Shown here one piece after another: positions 10,986 through 24,105 of a DNA stretch of 64,000 nt. Each line of letters starts with the position of its first letter. Position 1 is the first letter of the stretch. Location: the NCBI GenBank assembly GCA_018873245.2, contig JAEMBT020000001.1, positions 16,522,220 through 16,586,219 of the forward strand, given 5' to 3'. A program made the translations under genes and the position numbers. The stretch comes from Archegozetes longisetosus. Its lineage: Eukaryota; Arthropoda; Arachnida; Sarcoptiformes; Trhypochthoniidae. The notes under the pieces are model-generated. The model did not search any database, had not been told where the DNA came from, and saw only the letters and a list, made by a program, of their open reading frames with translations.

Positions 10986-13900
10986 TACTCAAATAAATAC
11001 ATGAATAACCTGTTGGATACACTTTTAGCATTACCCTACTTTAGTTGCTGTTGACGATTAATAAGCTCTATACTATCGAGATTAAATTATCCAGCTGCAA
11101 TCGATAAAGATATATACTTTCGCGTACGACATGAAAATATTTTATCTATTAAAATTATTGCTCAATTAAGTATGAAAACTATTGATGGGTAAGAGACAAG
11201 ATTTTTATTCATCTAATTACAACTACAAAATTCATAAATAGGCTTGATTCATCCAAGTATGCTCTGAATGTTAATTAAACGATTTGAATAATTGTTATAC
11301 TTGATTAGTTTAATTAGTTGCTAAAATTGGTTTTTGGAATTAATTTCCTGAAAATGGTTCATTAGTTTTTGTCACTGGTGCTGGTTGACGATAAGGATTT
11401 TGCGTTTATAAAGAGAGTTTCGTTTTTAATAATAGTTTGAAAATAGAAGTTTTAGACTTTCCTTTATAGCAATTAATTTTTACATATTTGCAGCTAATTT
11501 AATGCAAGGAAGCCCATACTAAGAACATACCTATATTTTACAACTTGTTACCTTTAGTTAATAGTGATTAATACTGTACAGAATAAAGAAAGTGATGGAG
11601 AATCATTTTGAAACAATAGAAAGTTGGTCTTTTATTGCGAGACCTATTTGCACGCATCTTTAATATAATCTCATAAACTTCAATTATTTACGATAACATA
11701 AGAAAATTTGATTTTTTTCATTCCTTCAACCCAATCACAATTTCTCAAGGCTAATCAAATTTGATACTTTTCAAGAAATTTTTACATCAAAGCTCATGCC
11801 ATGAAACTGAATCCCAAGTTATATTATCTGACATTATAGTATTGTAAACTCAGTACAATAGAATCCATTTAACAAAATAGAGCTATCAGTGAGTGAGTGA
11901 TAGCGTTATGTTTACGACTATTTTGTTAACGAAAATTTGTTTATGCACTTGGACGAGAAAAGTCTATTCAATTTTAGAACTACGTGATTTGTTATTCTCC
12001 AAGTTTATTCAAAATAAAAGTCAGCACAGAATAGCTAAATGTCAAACAAACATAAGAAACATGTACTCAATTAGATCTCTTGAATAAGGATTTATTAATA
12101 TGCATTAGTTTAGCCATTTAGAACTCTCTCATTTATTCATTCTCTCAAAAATCATTTAATTTATGCATTTCATAGTCGACAAATCAACATTGTACTAAGT
12201 GGAAAGTCTGCAATTGAACCCTTGACACTGAATTTACTGAAATTTTTGAATTGCTATTTAGAGTAAACCTTGAAATAGAAAAACAGTATTTAACGAATAA
12301 TTATCTAGAATTGCTTTCTATTCACTGAAAGCAAGGTACTAGTGTCGAAATTTTCGTACTGTCGGCTAAGTGCTATAATGTGTATTTCCTAGTTCAAATA
12401 ACACTACAGATAGCACTTGATAGCACTAACCTGAAGATATAAGTCTAACCCTGTAACCTTTATTTCTTTTAAATTTAATATAATCAACTCTTGAAGATCT
12501 TTTCAAAGTCACTTTCATTTGAGCTCTAGTTTCCTACAGGGTATTGAACTTTTGGTTAACTCATAAAAGAGAATAACCAACTATTGCGCAACCATATGCT
12601 TTCAGTGAATATGACTTAGTTTCTCTAATGCCGTCACTTTGTTGGACCACGAGCTCATCTAACTAACGATCTATATGTGTCTTATATTTGAATAGATTTC
12701 TCGGTGAGCAAAGAGAATTGCTTTTGTGACAGTATTGTTCAAAACATTTCGTGGTTCGTGACTTTTGTTCTTGATGTTCTTTCAATTTTCATCTAACACT
12801 AAGTCGATTCGACTGAAATGAACCTCAGACTGATCATGACTTGATAGAGTGGGGAAAATGAATTTAATTTAACTTTCAAGATGATGAGAGCATAAAATTT
12901 CTGACTCGAAGTATTACAAATAGGAATTCAAAGCAACTATTGATTTGAGAAAAGATTTCAAAAGTTCAGCGTTAGAATGACAATCACTATCTTGCAAAAC
13001 ATGTTGACAGAGTATTTAGCATTTGCTTCAAATAACAACTTATTTGATGTTATGGGCCAATAGACTTAAGATTTCCGCTCGTCTAATACCTGCAGAATAA
13101 GGCAAAGCTTTAATTAATATCAAAAGCTTGAATAGCTTTGTATGGATTCGGTATAGGTTGAATCTGATAAACTTGATTCAAGGATGAGTTCTCATTCTAT
13201 CAGAACCTTATGCTATGGACATTAAAGCTTCTTATTCTGAATAATTAGATTTCTCTATAAGCCTTTAGTTTTTATCAAACATACAATTCACTAGAAGTGA
13301 ACTTTTAGACAGCGAATAAAATTAAATCTACTGAAAATAATTCTATTCTGAAAGTGTCATAAAGACTCAGTTGGGATTTAGAGTACAGGTATATCTCGAA
13401 TGTTGAACAAATTATTGTTTTGTATGAAAAGGAAATATTTAATTAAAAAGTAACAACTAAATTGTGATTTTGGTTGATTTGGAATTTTTTGATCACATTA
13501 TCATCTATTTAGAGCCCTTTTGAAGTTAAGTTTTCTAAAAGAAGATCACAGTGAATGAGCTGAAAATAGAAAAAATAGAATAGCAGTAATGTAAGTAGAG
13601 ATCCTAATTAACTGGTTCAAATCATTTTTGACTAATTAAGAACACTAATTTTTCTAAGTGGCAAGTTTAGTTTTAAAAATTAAACACATAAATCATTTTT
13701 TGAGAGTTGCGGAGAACGCTTTTGAGCTTAAGTTAGATGTTTGTTTGAGCTATCCATTATTATTTTGTTTGTTAAAATCATTAGTAAATTGTTTAGTGAG
13801 CTTTTATGATGTGAATTATGATAAATATGTACTAAATATTAATTTTATAACGATCTGTTTGTAACATTCATAGCAAATAAGAAATTATCAGTTGAAGATT

Positions 13901-14139
13901 GGGCTAAGTTATGTTATAAATTAGTTTAAGTTACAACGAGCATTACAATAGCATTACATTATTTTATGAACTAACTTTTGATTATAAAACAAAATTAAAC
14001 CAGTACTTTGGCGAATTTTTTATAACAATTAAATCCACCAGTTTTGGACAAACAAATTCAATCAGCTTTATGGTATCTCTAAATTAAAGAGAATCTTTTT
14101 AAAATGCACTTTTCTAGACAACATAGCTTTGAGTAAATG

Positions 14140-14880
14140 ATGGACAAATTTTCAATCGTTTAGGAGTGAGGAGAGGCGTCGGTCCGAGTTTGACCTGCAG
14201 ACTCTCTATTGATAAAGATTGAAGTTCTTTTAGAATTGGGTAATCAACCAAATATAAAACTCAATGTGTTGAAATTTGTAGATCAAATCGATCTAAATAT
14301 TATGAAATCGAGTTTAAAACTTACATATAATGATCTCCTGCCTGTTAATCAAGCTAAACATGAAGACGTAAAAAGCTTTTGAATTATATCGTAAAGCTTT
14401 TGAATTATATCGTTCTTCAGAGTAATGTAACTTTTAATAGCTATAAATATCTTAAATACAAAGATTCAGAAAATTGATTCACTAGCAATAATATTATTTT
14501 GATATTTCTCATTGTGGCTGTATAGGTAAATGTATAAAAGTGTTTTTGTAAAAATTAATTGTCAAATTCGTAGCATTTTATGTTCTTGTAAGCATCGAAC
14601 CACTCATTCAAATTTTAATGTAAGTAATATGTGAATAAGATTTATGCAAATATTGTATGAGTTTGTTATAACGTTTTGATTTATCAAAACTATCAATATT
14701 CAAGTTCTAAGTGAATTCAGTAGAAACTCGAACGAAACCAAAAGATTGATCGCAACGTTATTATCAAAAAGTTTTATTAATCCTTATCAATAGAGAATCT
14801 GCAGGTCAAACTCAAACCAAACGGCGCCTCTCTTTTCGCGCGTAAATGATTAAAAGTTTTCTAATCAATTACCCATAGCT
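14140..14880. mobile_element. Element with ~90-bp degenerate inverted ends
   Basis: Positions 14168-14235 and 14775-14840 are reverse complements; both contain GAGTTTGACCTGCAGA and CTCTATTGATAA. Weaker similarity continues outward, with AGAGAGGCGCC and GAGAGGCGTCG in corresponding places. The interior of about 540 bp has no coding capacity. Element type and exact ends are unknown. Confidence 0.5.
14376..14413. repeat. Two tandem copies of a 19-bp unit
   Basis: AAAGCTTTTGAATTATATCG repeated head to tail (adjacent copies share the flanking bases). Confidence 0.7.
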
Positions 14881-15318
14881 GTGTTCCCCATGCTGTGTTT
14901 ATCTTTATATGAACTATACTTTTGGTAAATATAATTATCAACAACTGCTGAATCAATTGATTTGGTAGACTTGATAAAATAAAGCGAAGCATTCATTATA
15001 ATTGAGAAAAATCACCAATTTATCAATGAAGTTATTTGACTGAAAACTAATATGAATGAAAGTTATATGAGGTTTTATTGTTTAAATACTAGTTATTTAA
15101 AAATAATCTGTGAAAGTCACGTAGTTTCTATTCCTTAGGGACAGCTCTGGTATTTAATCTAAGATTTCTTTAATCTCTGAAACACATGTTATTTCGTGAT
15201 TATTCATTAATCTCACAAATTAAATCTGAATCCAGTTGATAGTTTAGTTTATTTTTGAGTTTGAAACTGGGATAATTTTTTTGAGAATAAACAATTTAGG
15301 GGATTGGAAACAGAGTTT

Positions 15319-15378
15319 AATTTTGATCAAGTGAATTTTGATCATGTGAATTTTGATCATGTGAATTTTGATCAAACG
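15319..15378 (+). repeat. 15-bp minisatellite, 4 units
   Basis: Unit AATTTTGATCATGTG. The first and last units vary in the final bases. Confidence 0.9.
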
Positions 15379-15606
15379 AAGTGCTCCCTCTAAATAAGCT
15401 TAATTAAATACTTTATATGCTTTGACTTACTGCTAGTAGTCATTTCATATAACCACTAGTCATTATACATAATGACCAGTCAAAGTGTGAAAACTTATTT
15501 GAAAACAATTATTTAATACTTTGACTGGATATTTTGGTCATTTTATAAAATCACTAGTTATTCTATAGAATGACTGAATTTCATACTTTGACTGTAACAT
15601 ATAGAC

Positions 15607-17168
15607 TAACAAATGTTCAATTAATGTTCAATTTTAACCTATTTGATATTTGAAAATATTTCGTTCCGAAATTTAGTTTATCTTAAGTTTAGAAAATTGG
15701 AATCTTGTTTCTGGCATAAAGTTTGGAAACTGGATTTTTGAAACTTTATTTTTCGAAACTTCGAAGTGATCCCTTATAAAAATGCGAATCTCTAACAAAA
15801 AACTTAGAGATTTAAGGGGAATATCATTAAGTCTTTAAGTCTTAGACTTATCTTTAGGCCTCCTATGGTTAGGATTAATCTCATTTTTGAAAAGAGTTTG
15901 ATTTTATTCATGTATTCAATATTTTGATTTCATTTGACTCACAAAAGTTTAGCGAAAAGCGTTTCGCTTTCAATTAGAGTATAAAAGTTTCGTTTTAGCT
16001 AATTGTGCAAAGGTTCATTCTTTTTGAACTCTTAATAAAATCAAAAAGAGTAACGCAGTGTCGACGTATATTCGTTCAATTCAAAAACTTTTGAAACTAT
16101 AATCTGAAATGAGTTAAACAGTTAATTTCAGATAAGAACAGCTCATGAAGTTAAGCTCAGTGTTTCTTTAAGGAACAGCGTTAAAAAATCTTAGTAAATC
16201 CAATCTAACGAAGCAATTCTAAGATGATTAAGCTAACCTAACCTAACCTAACCTAACAACGGTATAAAGTCAACTTAATTGGGTTAGGTTGGCGGCTTGA
16301 CATGCGTAGTTCGACCTGCAAAATTAGAGCTTTGTTTTATTGTTTAAATGATAAAATGACTTTAAATTATAATTATTAGCACTATTATGTTGAGTCAAAA
16401 GGAAACTGGTTGACACTGCGTTAATCTTTTGACTCAATATAAAGTCAAAAGAGACATCGTGAGTTAGAAGATTTTTAATTTCTGAATAGTTTACTAATTC
16501 TTTAAAGAAAATGTTTCATCATAGTGACATTTATCTCATATTTAAAGAACTAAAACTTGTAACAACATTATGACTGAAAATTTTCAATACACTTCTCAAT
16601 GTTATTGTAAAAGGAAATGTTTAAGAAGGAACCTTTAAGAAAATGATGATTAAAAGTAATGAAAAAATTCGTAATATTTTTGTTTATGTGTTAAATACTT
16701 CGTGTAATAATTGTATTAATGAGTAAAATAGGTTGGTATTTACAAATAATAGATATAAAATATTGCAAATAATACAAGTATTTGTCATGTTACTTATATT
16801 TCAATTTAAAAAGTTTAAATTGAAATGTGAATAGACTTTAATAATTTAGAAGCCAATTGAAATCAAATGATCGAATCAAACTCTTATCAAAAGTGAGTTC
16901 AATCCCAACCATGGGAGGGGGCCTAAGGATGAGTTTCCAACTTAAAGGCGTCTGTATTTGGCGCTTAAATCTCTAAAATTTTTGTCGGAGTTTTGCAGTT
17001 TTATAGGGAATCACTTCAAAGTTTCAAAAAACAAAACTTTGAAAGATAAAGTTTCGAAAGCTCAGTTTCCAAACTTTATACCAAAAAAAATTCCAATTTT
17101 TCTAAACTTAAACTAAATTTTGAAACGAAATATTTTTAAATATCAAATAGATTAAAATTGAACATCAT
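15607..17168. repeat. Large inverted repeat, ~310-bp arms, ~940-bp spacer
   Basis: The left arm (about 15607-15930) and the right arm (about 16868-17168) are reverse complements at moderate-to-high identity. Corresponding blocks include TTTGATATTTGAAAATATTT, TATAAAGTTTGGAAACTG and ATTTAAGGGG/ATTTAAGCGC. A third copy in direct orientation lies at 241-1045. The spacer contains the TTAGG-type run and no gene. It could be a foldback transposon or two inverted insertions of one dispersed repeat family. Confidence 0.7.
16233..16257 (-). repeat. Five TTAGG-type telomere-like units
   Basis: CTAAC repeated five times on the plus strand is TTAGG-type sequence on the minus strand. GGGTTAGGTT follows about 25 bp later. 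The run is far too short for a telomere and both sides are ordinary sequence. Confidence 0.85.
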
Positions 17169-19217
17169 TAAGCAACTTAACATATCGAATGAACTTATTT
17201 TAACTGTTATCAAATTGCAAAGAAATTCCAATAGTTTGAGAGATTAGCAGATTGAGTCTTAAAGATAGTAAAAACTTCAAAGCTTTTCATTAATTAATAG
17301 ATGTTCTTTCGTAAAAGAGATTCTTTTCTCAGAGTTTTTTAGAATAAATTATGGGTAAATGAGTTTGTTTAATTAAAAATAATTGTAGTTCTGTATCATG
17401 AATTGACAATAATATAATGTTTTATAAAGTTAAAATATGCAACAATAATGATTGTTATAATTACAAAGCTAAAAGTTTTAAGTAAGATTGAGCTTAATTC
17501 ATAATCAATATGTCAATCATTCTAATGAGCAAAATTACATTAGTGTTACTATTTTTATCATCAATCCATCGGCTTCTCAATAAAGATTTGAAAGCAATAT
17601 CCATGTAAAGATAAAATGGGTTTTATTGTATTATTAGGGCTTCAAAGCAGGGTTTTCGAAACTTCAAAGTTTCATAGGAAGAACCCAAATAAGCAGTTGA
17701 CCTTTCGATCACTTGAGAGGCGACAATTTTTGAAAACATAAAATTGCCACTAATGAATTTTAATTTATTCCCTAGGTACCATCGCAGCCAATTCTGTAGT
17801 GAAACATTTGAGAATATATACTTGAACTGATGAGCTTTAGGCTACTTTGTGTCTGGGACTAATGTTTATGTTGGATGAACTCAAATGATCTCATTAGTTG
17901 CCTTTATTCCCAATTGTATACTATTCCGTTGAACTGATAGCTTACGAAACATGATTTTCTAATTTACTTCTGCGTTTGTTTTCTATGTTGTCAGCAATTT
18001 CATTTTGGCGATTCTATCCTTAACTTTATTCTTACCCATCTCTATGATTTTGATCAGATTCTCTTCTCAAGATAGTAATCCTCTTCAAAGATTAAAGTGC
18101 TCTTCAAGTGATTCTGCTATAAAGTGACGATTTGAATGTACTTTGGTTCACTTAGTGACAATATTGATTGTCGCGAACCGTTGGGTTCTAATCATTTTGT
18201 CCATGAAACTGCTTCACACATCCTCTTATAGTCAACAATAGCCAACATTGAGCTATAATCATGCCCTTAATGAAAAATATCGATAACTAAATTCACGAAC
18301 TCGTCGATCGACCTCTCAAATCAAAAGAGATTATTCAGAAGATTATAAATTACTAAGTAATAAATTTTTATTCGTCAAAGTAATCAGTGGTCACTCTTCG
18401 ATGACTTGGTCACTTTAACATGAGCCGACAGGTGATCCCGATTCTGTCCATACCTTACTTTAGGGTGTACGATAGCTACGAACAAATAGACAGATAAGAA
18501 GAAAGACAAACAAATTGAGATTTGATTTAGGTAGAAAGTTATTGAAAGTAAGTTGAAAGTAGTTGGAATAATCATGCTTCCAAAAGCTATTATGCAAGCG
18601 CGTAAGACAATTCAAACATGATTTGAATACTATATAAACTAAACAAGTAGTACAAATCTACTGCTTTATAACGACAATACAATATTGTTTACTTGAAGAC
18701 AAAAACAAACATTATTAGAATAGTTTAAGTAATATTTGTTTCATATAAATCACAATTTGAAAGTATATAAATTAGAGTAAAGTATAGTTATTATAATAAA
18801 TCTAACTTAAAATCACATTTACTAGTATTAACTGAACGAATCTACATTTGATTTCCTGTTCAGAATATAGTCTTCATTTATTTTATTCCTAACTAAAGTG
18901 ACTTTTACTTTGAGCAAACAAAGTTTAACATTAATCCGATAATGATGTGCTCATCATCTTTTATATATGACACACGCTGGTTATCAAAGCTTTTCACTTT
19001 GTGTAGTACTCCTTATTTGTATCGTAACTCTACAGTCTTGGAATGCTACGCTCGATCGAGACTCGAGAGTCTTCAAATTTCATTTTAGTATTTTGTTTAA
19101 ATCATCTTCTTTCACTTAAATGTTAAGTCATAAAGATTGTGAGAAGTCTAAGATGAATATAAGACTACTTTTTAAAATGTTTTATCGATTTATTTTTATC
19201 CTTAATTATAGTAAGTA

Positions 19218-19441
19218 CAGGGTGGCCACTAATGAGGAAAATATTTCATTTGATCACCTTTTTAATAGTTAATAGAAATATTTGACTCTATATCATTGTG
19301 AATGACGGAAAGCATTTCGAAAACATTATACATTAAACTTTATAATTTCCTGAATAAAATGCAATTTATCTGATTTGAATATCTCTCTTAGGTTTTTTAC
19401 AATTAAAAGTTAAAATCTACTCCTCATTAGTGGCCACTCTG
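19218..19441. mobile_element. Mariner-type MITE (224 bp)
   Basis: The left end is CAGGGTGGCCACTAATGAGG and the inverted right end is CAGAGTGGCCACTAATGAGG, one mismatch. TA dinucleotides sit immediately outside at 19216-19217 and 19442-19443. The CAGGG-type end with TA duplication is characteristic of the Tc1/mariner superfamily. No coding capacity. Confidence 0.85.
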
Positions 19442-20316
19442 TATAAATGTATGCATAGACATATTCAAATTAAGAACTATTCTCAACATTATCTTAATTG
19501 ATTTGACTTTTTAGACTATTCTCATCTTTACAACATAGTGATCATTATGAATTTTCAATTAAATATTAGATCAAGAATGAGGCACCTACACACTACTATA
19601 TAATACTTGATTATCTCAACATTTGCGAAAATTGAGAGGCAAAACTGTATTGTTCTAAAGCTAAATTTGCCTCATAAAGACAAAAAAATGTTAATAGAGA
19701 AATGTTTGAAAAACTCATTTTTAGTGTATTCTATGGTCTGCTTTATTTCTACACTCATTAGTATCAAGACTGAGCATCGATTCTGAAAAAATTGAATCAA
19801 ATTCAATGATTTATAACAATTTTAATTGAAAACTTATACTCTAGAGCCAAAGTGCGTCCAATTTGAATGTAGATTCAGCTCTGATATGGATGACTACTAT
19901 GAATCTGTTGCATTTATGCAATCCGGATCTGTTTTAGCATTAATTTGATTTAACTTATCTCAATAAGTACTAGTTAATGTCAGAAAATAAGTTATTCTTA
20001 TAAATGTATTGATATAGATAAGAAATTTAATTAGTTTAGATAATGGCTCTTCTGCACGAACAGGAAGCATTAAGTTGATAGTATTGCTCCAAAAATTTGT
20101 ATATTATCAATCCTAATAAGATAAAGATTTCATAAACTTCACAAAAAGATAACTCATTCACATTTGTATTATATGAGGCCTGTCTTAATCTTTAATTAAA
20201 ACTTTTACTACAGTTCAATAACTATGATGCGTATTATAATCAAACTTTAGCAACTTTAGATACACATTCAGTTACTTTCAGTTGAAAATTTCTATAACAT
20301 GAGGTAAATAATAAAA

Positions 20317-20652
20317 ATGTTAGACCAAAAATCTTTACTGCAGCGTGTAGTCATTCAGTATTATGTTAAAAAGAGGAAAAAATTTACTAAAATTTATGAT
20401 AAATCAAAAGTTGTTTATAGACCTGATACTATGTCCAGATCCGAAATTAAGAATAACGTGAGAGGCATTAGATGTGATGACAGAAGCCAAGTTAGAAAAG
20501 CGTTGGCCAGTCAGCTAAAGAGGGTCTCAAAGGATGAGCTTGATCACGTTTACTAACAATGAGTTCATCGATGGGAGAAGTAGTGCATTAAAGCTGACAG
20601 ACGTTATTTTGAAAAAGAAACTTTCAATGAATCTGATAGCGATAGCGAATAA
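20317..20652 (+). pseudogene. Broken 3' end of a mariner/IS630-type transposase
   Basis: The frame starting near 20317 runs to TAA at 20554-20556. It continues in the same frame through TGA (20560-20562) and TAG (20581-20583) and then reads CIKADRRYFEKETFNESD to a final stop at 20650-20652. The combined pattern (VRGIRCDD, then SKDELDHVY, W-x2-RW, KCIKADRRYFE) matches the C-terminal tail typical of Tc1/mariner-related DDE transposases, where an F-x2-W-x2-R-x2-KCI-x3-G-x-YFE pattern is usual. Three in-frame stops and no catalytic DDE part make it a relic. The first 35 codons match nothing I know, so the 5' limit is uncertain. Confidence 0.45.
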
Positions 20653-22116
20653 AATGTTATTTGAAAAGTCTTAACCTTTAAAAGCCTCTTATATATATTG
20701 TTATCAATCCATCAGTCACTGGTTGACAACTTTTTAATCATTGATTCTGAGTATTATTAATCAAAGCGATATGACACAAAACTCTAAGCTGAAAAGTGTT
20801 TTATAGTTCAAAAACCTAATTTTCTTTATGAAAAATGTTATGAATAGCTCTAATTAGTTACAATCGTTTTATTACTTGCTTATCGATATTTAAAAAATGA
20901 ATTTCTCTATGAATCGAATAAATTATGATTGTTTTGAAATTTATGTCTCGTCCCTCTTATCTTATGTAACCGCAACAGGGATTGATCCGGAATCAATGTA
21001 TAGCTTTATGAAACCGATTGTACACTGTTGTTATATCGACTTGCCTATGATACGCATAAAATTTTCGCTAAATTTAATTTTTAATTTGCTTTGATTACTA
21101 TATTGAATATTCTATAAGTTTCTTAAAATCTGAAGATATTATGATCCGATAGAAAGCATGCCACGAAGGCGCATCACTTCTGTTTGCTTTCGGGGGTAAT
21201 TAGGTATTTCAGCGTACTGTAAGTTGTCTGGTCGACAGTTCTTATATGAGGAGTATTTAATGTTTCATTTACTGCATGAAGAATTAGTTCTTAGAGTATT
21301 TAAGTTCTACCACTAGAAATGTTACTTAATATAGCAGCAAAGATTCTTTGAGATTCTTCAAGTACTTAGTTCGTTGAAAACAAATAATTTCTCAACAGTG
21401 CAAAGAGTCCTTCGTAGCTATTTTGTTCCAATAAAATTCAATACGTAACAATATATGAAGGGTTCATAGAAAAACAGTTATTGACAAATCATTTCGAAGA
21501 GTATTGTCTCCGCATTTAATATTTTCGTTTTGCTCAAAAATGCTTAATAAAGACGAAAACTGATGAAATTTGGAACCTAAGCTTCTACATGATTGTAGTT
21601 GTTTATGCCTGCAACTATGCGATATTGCCAGTAGATACCTGGAGGCGCAAAATTTACTGACCAAACCAATATTATGTTCGTATAGCATTATTAATTGTTT
21701 GAGAAAAGATTTCATAACTTCATATGATGAAACTCTTATGAGAAAGGATATGATTTCGAAAATGGAGCATGGATTGGATTTGAGCAAATGCTTATCTTAA
21801 ATGGGAAATTTGATCTAGTTTCTCAGATTGACATAGGTCTTACTTGAAGTACATTTTCTTGTTTCCTGACTCAAATTTAACTCTTAAGACATAAACTACT
21901 AGAAAAATATGATAAGGTCGAAATAGTCCATTAGTGCGTTCGTTCCGGCGTTTGTCATAACCGCAAAAGTATTTCAAAATTTTTTGGCATCAGTCGTTTT
22001 GATAAAAGTTATGAATAGTAATATGAATGGTTGAATCTGACTTGGAACCTTTATCATTAAGAATCATCGATAAGTGGTATAAACAACAAAGTAGTGTTTA
22101 GGTTAGGTTGATTATA

Positions 22117-22180
22117 TGCCGAATTGTCGGATTTCATTTCTCTGAATTGCATTTCGCCGAATGCTATTTCTCCGAATTCA
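22117..22180 (+). repeat. Short degenerate 15-bp repeats of the GAATTNCATTTCNCC type
   Basis: About four imperfect units such as GAATTGCATTTCGCC and GAATGCTATTTCTCC. Similar motifs occur at transposon ends in other invertebrates, but no matching inverted end is seen nearby. Confidence 0.55.
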
Positions 22181-23891
22181 AAAACAGACGAGCCTATCCA
22201 CAATTTTTCTTGTATCGGGAAATATAAATTATGCATTGCGTGAAATAAAATTTTGATTTTACAGCATCGTTAAATTAATTTTAGAGAAAAGGGCCACTTA
22301 ATATTTTCCAAGCATTCAAAAATCTAAGTATTTACCAAAGAGTCTTAAAATTTATCTGGTTTTTAAGTCTATACAGAGATGAATTAACTTAAAAATAATG
22401 TAAACAATAAAAATGTCATAATTTAAGCCAAAATTTTGTGGCATTTTGCTGAAATATTGAGTTCCGTCCCCATTTAGCTTGACTCTTAGCCTGGCTACGA
22501 CACAGCTTTGTATATCAGAAAATATGCAACTCATTTACGCTGCTAACATTCCCTTAAAATTATTTTAATGGATCATTCTATATATCAGCAATACTTCATC
22601 ATAAAACAATAGATTTTACGTCTTTCTTTGATTTTAATGTTTTTTGCCTAAGTTATTTGCATAAAATATTTATCACAATTGAGTTTGCTTATAGGAAAGA
22701 AGAATCTTTAGGGATTAGTACACCTGTTTGTAAATTGGGTGAAATGACAAATCGTCGGTTTTGCTATCTTATTTAACTACAAATAAAGTAGTCTTTTAGC
22801 GAACGCCCGATAAATAAACCTAGCAAGTCAAAAGAAGCTGTTGAATATATTTCAAATAAGCTATCTTATTCTATGAATCAGCTTTTAGAAATTAAAAGTT
22901 ATACACCTACTCGTGTTCAACCGATTTATACTCTAAATCAGCGGTAATCTCCAAACTTATCGAAGCTATTTATAATTCATTTTCTGTCACTAATACCTTG
23001 ATTTTTGACTGCGCATTCAATTCGTATAAAAGTATGAATGATTAAAACAATGTATGAGTTATAAAAAGAAAGTGAAGACTATTCAATAGATAGTAACTGT
23101 ATTGACTCATATGCCAATTTCCACATACTTCTAGCAAAAGGTTGAACTCAAGCTTTTGTCATTTGATCACTACTAAAAATCATCAAAACTAATGTTCACC
23201 GAAGAAAATTATTTTTAGAATCTCATCAAACCTATACTGGAAGTAATTCGTAATTTAAGTCATTGACTTCACTTATTGACAAGTCTTATTGATTGCAAGT
23301 TTGAAGTCAAACTGAAATTTCCTATGGGATAATAAGCTAACATTTTAGGTAAACATTTATAATAGATTAAGCGTAAAAGATTATTTTTACACTCATAAGT
23401 CAGACATAAGTCTCCCTAATACTTAAACTACAAGCATATAAGACGAACTGCAGCACCAACGCTTACTAGAAAATTGTGACTTAAGTTATCACTTTTTAAG
23501 TTATTGCCAGGTCATGTTTATGAGTAGGCTGTTTAACTGTACTTTATAGCTATTTTATAAGTGACTTAAGTAAAAAGATTATCCAAAATCATCTCTTTCA
23601 TTCAATAATTGACACTTAATAATGCATTAGAGGTTATTAAATTACAGTCATATTATCAGTCGAAGTAGAGCAATGCGAGTAGACCACTATATAAAAGATA
23701 CAGAGATTTAAACAGTTGCACTTGAATTTTCATTTTGAAATAGTTCTTGCTCTTAGTATGAGCATAACGTCCAATCAAAGGAAACTGACTTAAGTATATC
23801 AACTTTTTGCTTTAAGATTTCAACTTTAAAAAGTAAACTTTTTCACTGCTTCGTTTATGTTTCCTTTGATTGTACTTAATAGTAGGGCATT

Positions 23892-24105
23892 GCTGGATAT
23901 GTATTTATTGACAAATTATATATGAAATATTAGACAATTTTGTTCCTTTCTTTATTTAGTGTAGTTACGAAAGTAATAAAGAAAAACATAACTCACAAAA
24001 TGACCTACAAAAATAGTCTCAGTCAATAATTAATCATGCGTTAAGGTAGAAAGTGAGCTTAAGGGGAGCCAAATTTTAAGTTTTAACTAGTGGTATATCA
24101 TCTAG
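23892..24105 (+). repeat. Dispersed repeat, copy matching 37167-37372
   Basis: Direct repeat by eye. Shared blocks are TATGAAATATTAGACAATTT/ACCATTTT, AATGACCTACAAAAATA, AATCAATAATTAATCAT and CAAATTTTAAGTTTTAAC, with several indels. Confidence 0.65.

Larger units (their letters stand above)
10314..19215. other. Intergenic region, repeats only
   Basis: No gene is recognised. The short frames at 11893-12087, 13658-13864 and 18384-18575 lack motifs. The region contains the repeat copy at 10845-10985, the inverted-arm structure at 14140-14880, a 15-bp minisatellite at 15319-15378, and the large inverted repeat at 15607-17168 with a TTAGG-type run inside. Positions 11000-14000 and 17400-19200 show nothing else I can name. 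Confidence 0.55.

Noticed and set aside
16233..16257. Telomere or chromosome end
   Set aside because: Only five TTAGG-type units with ordinary sequence on both sides.
21464..21800. Overlapping frames of 107 aa (minus) and 76 aa (plus)
   Set aside because: They overlap antisense, neither has a domain, and there is no way to choose between them.
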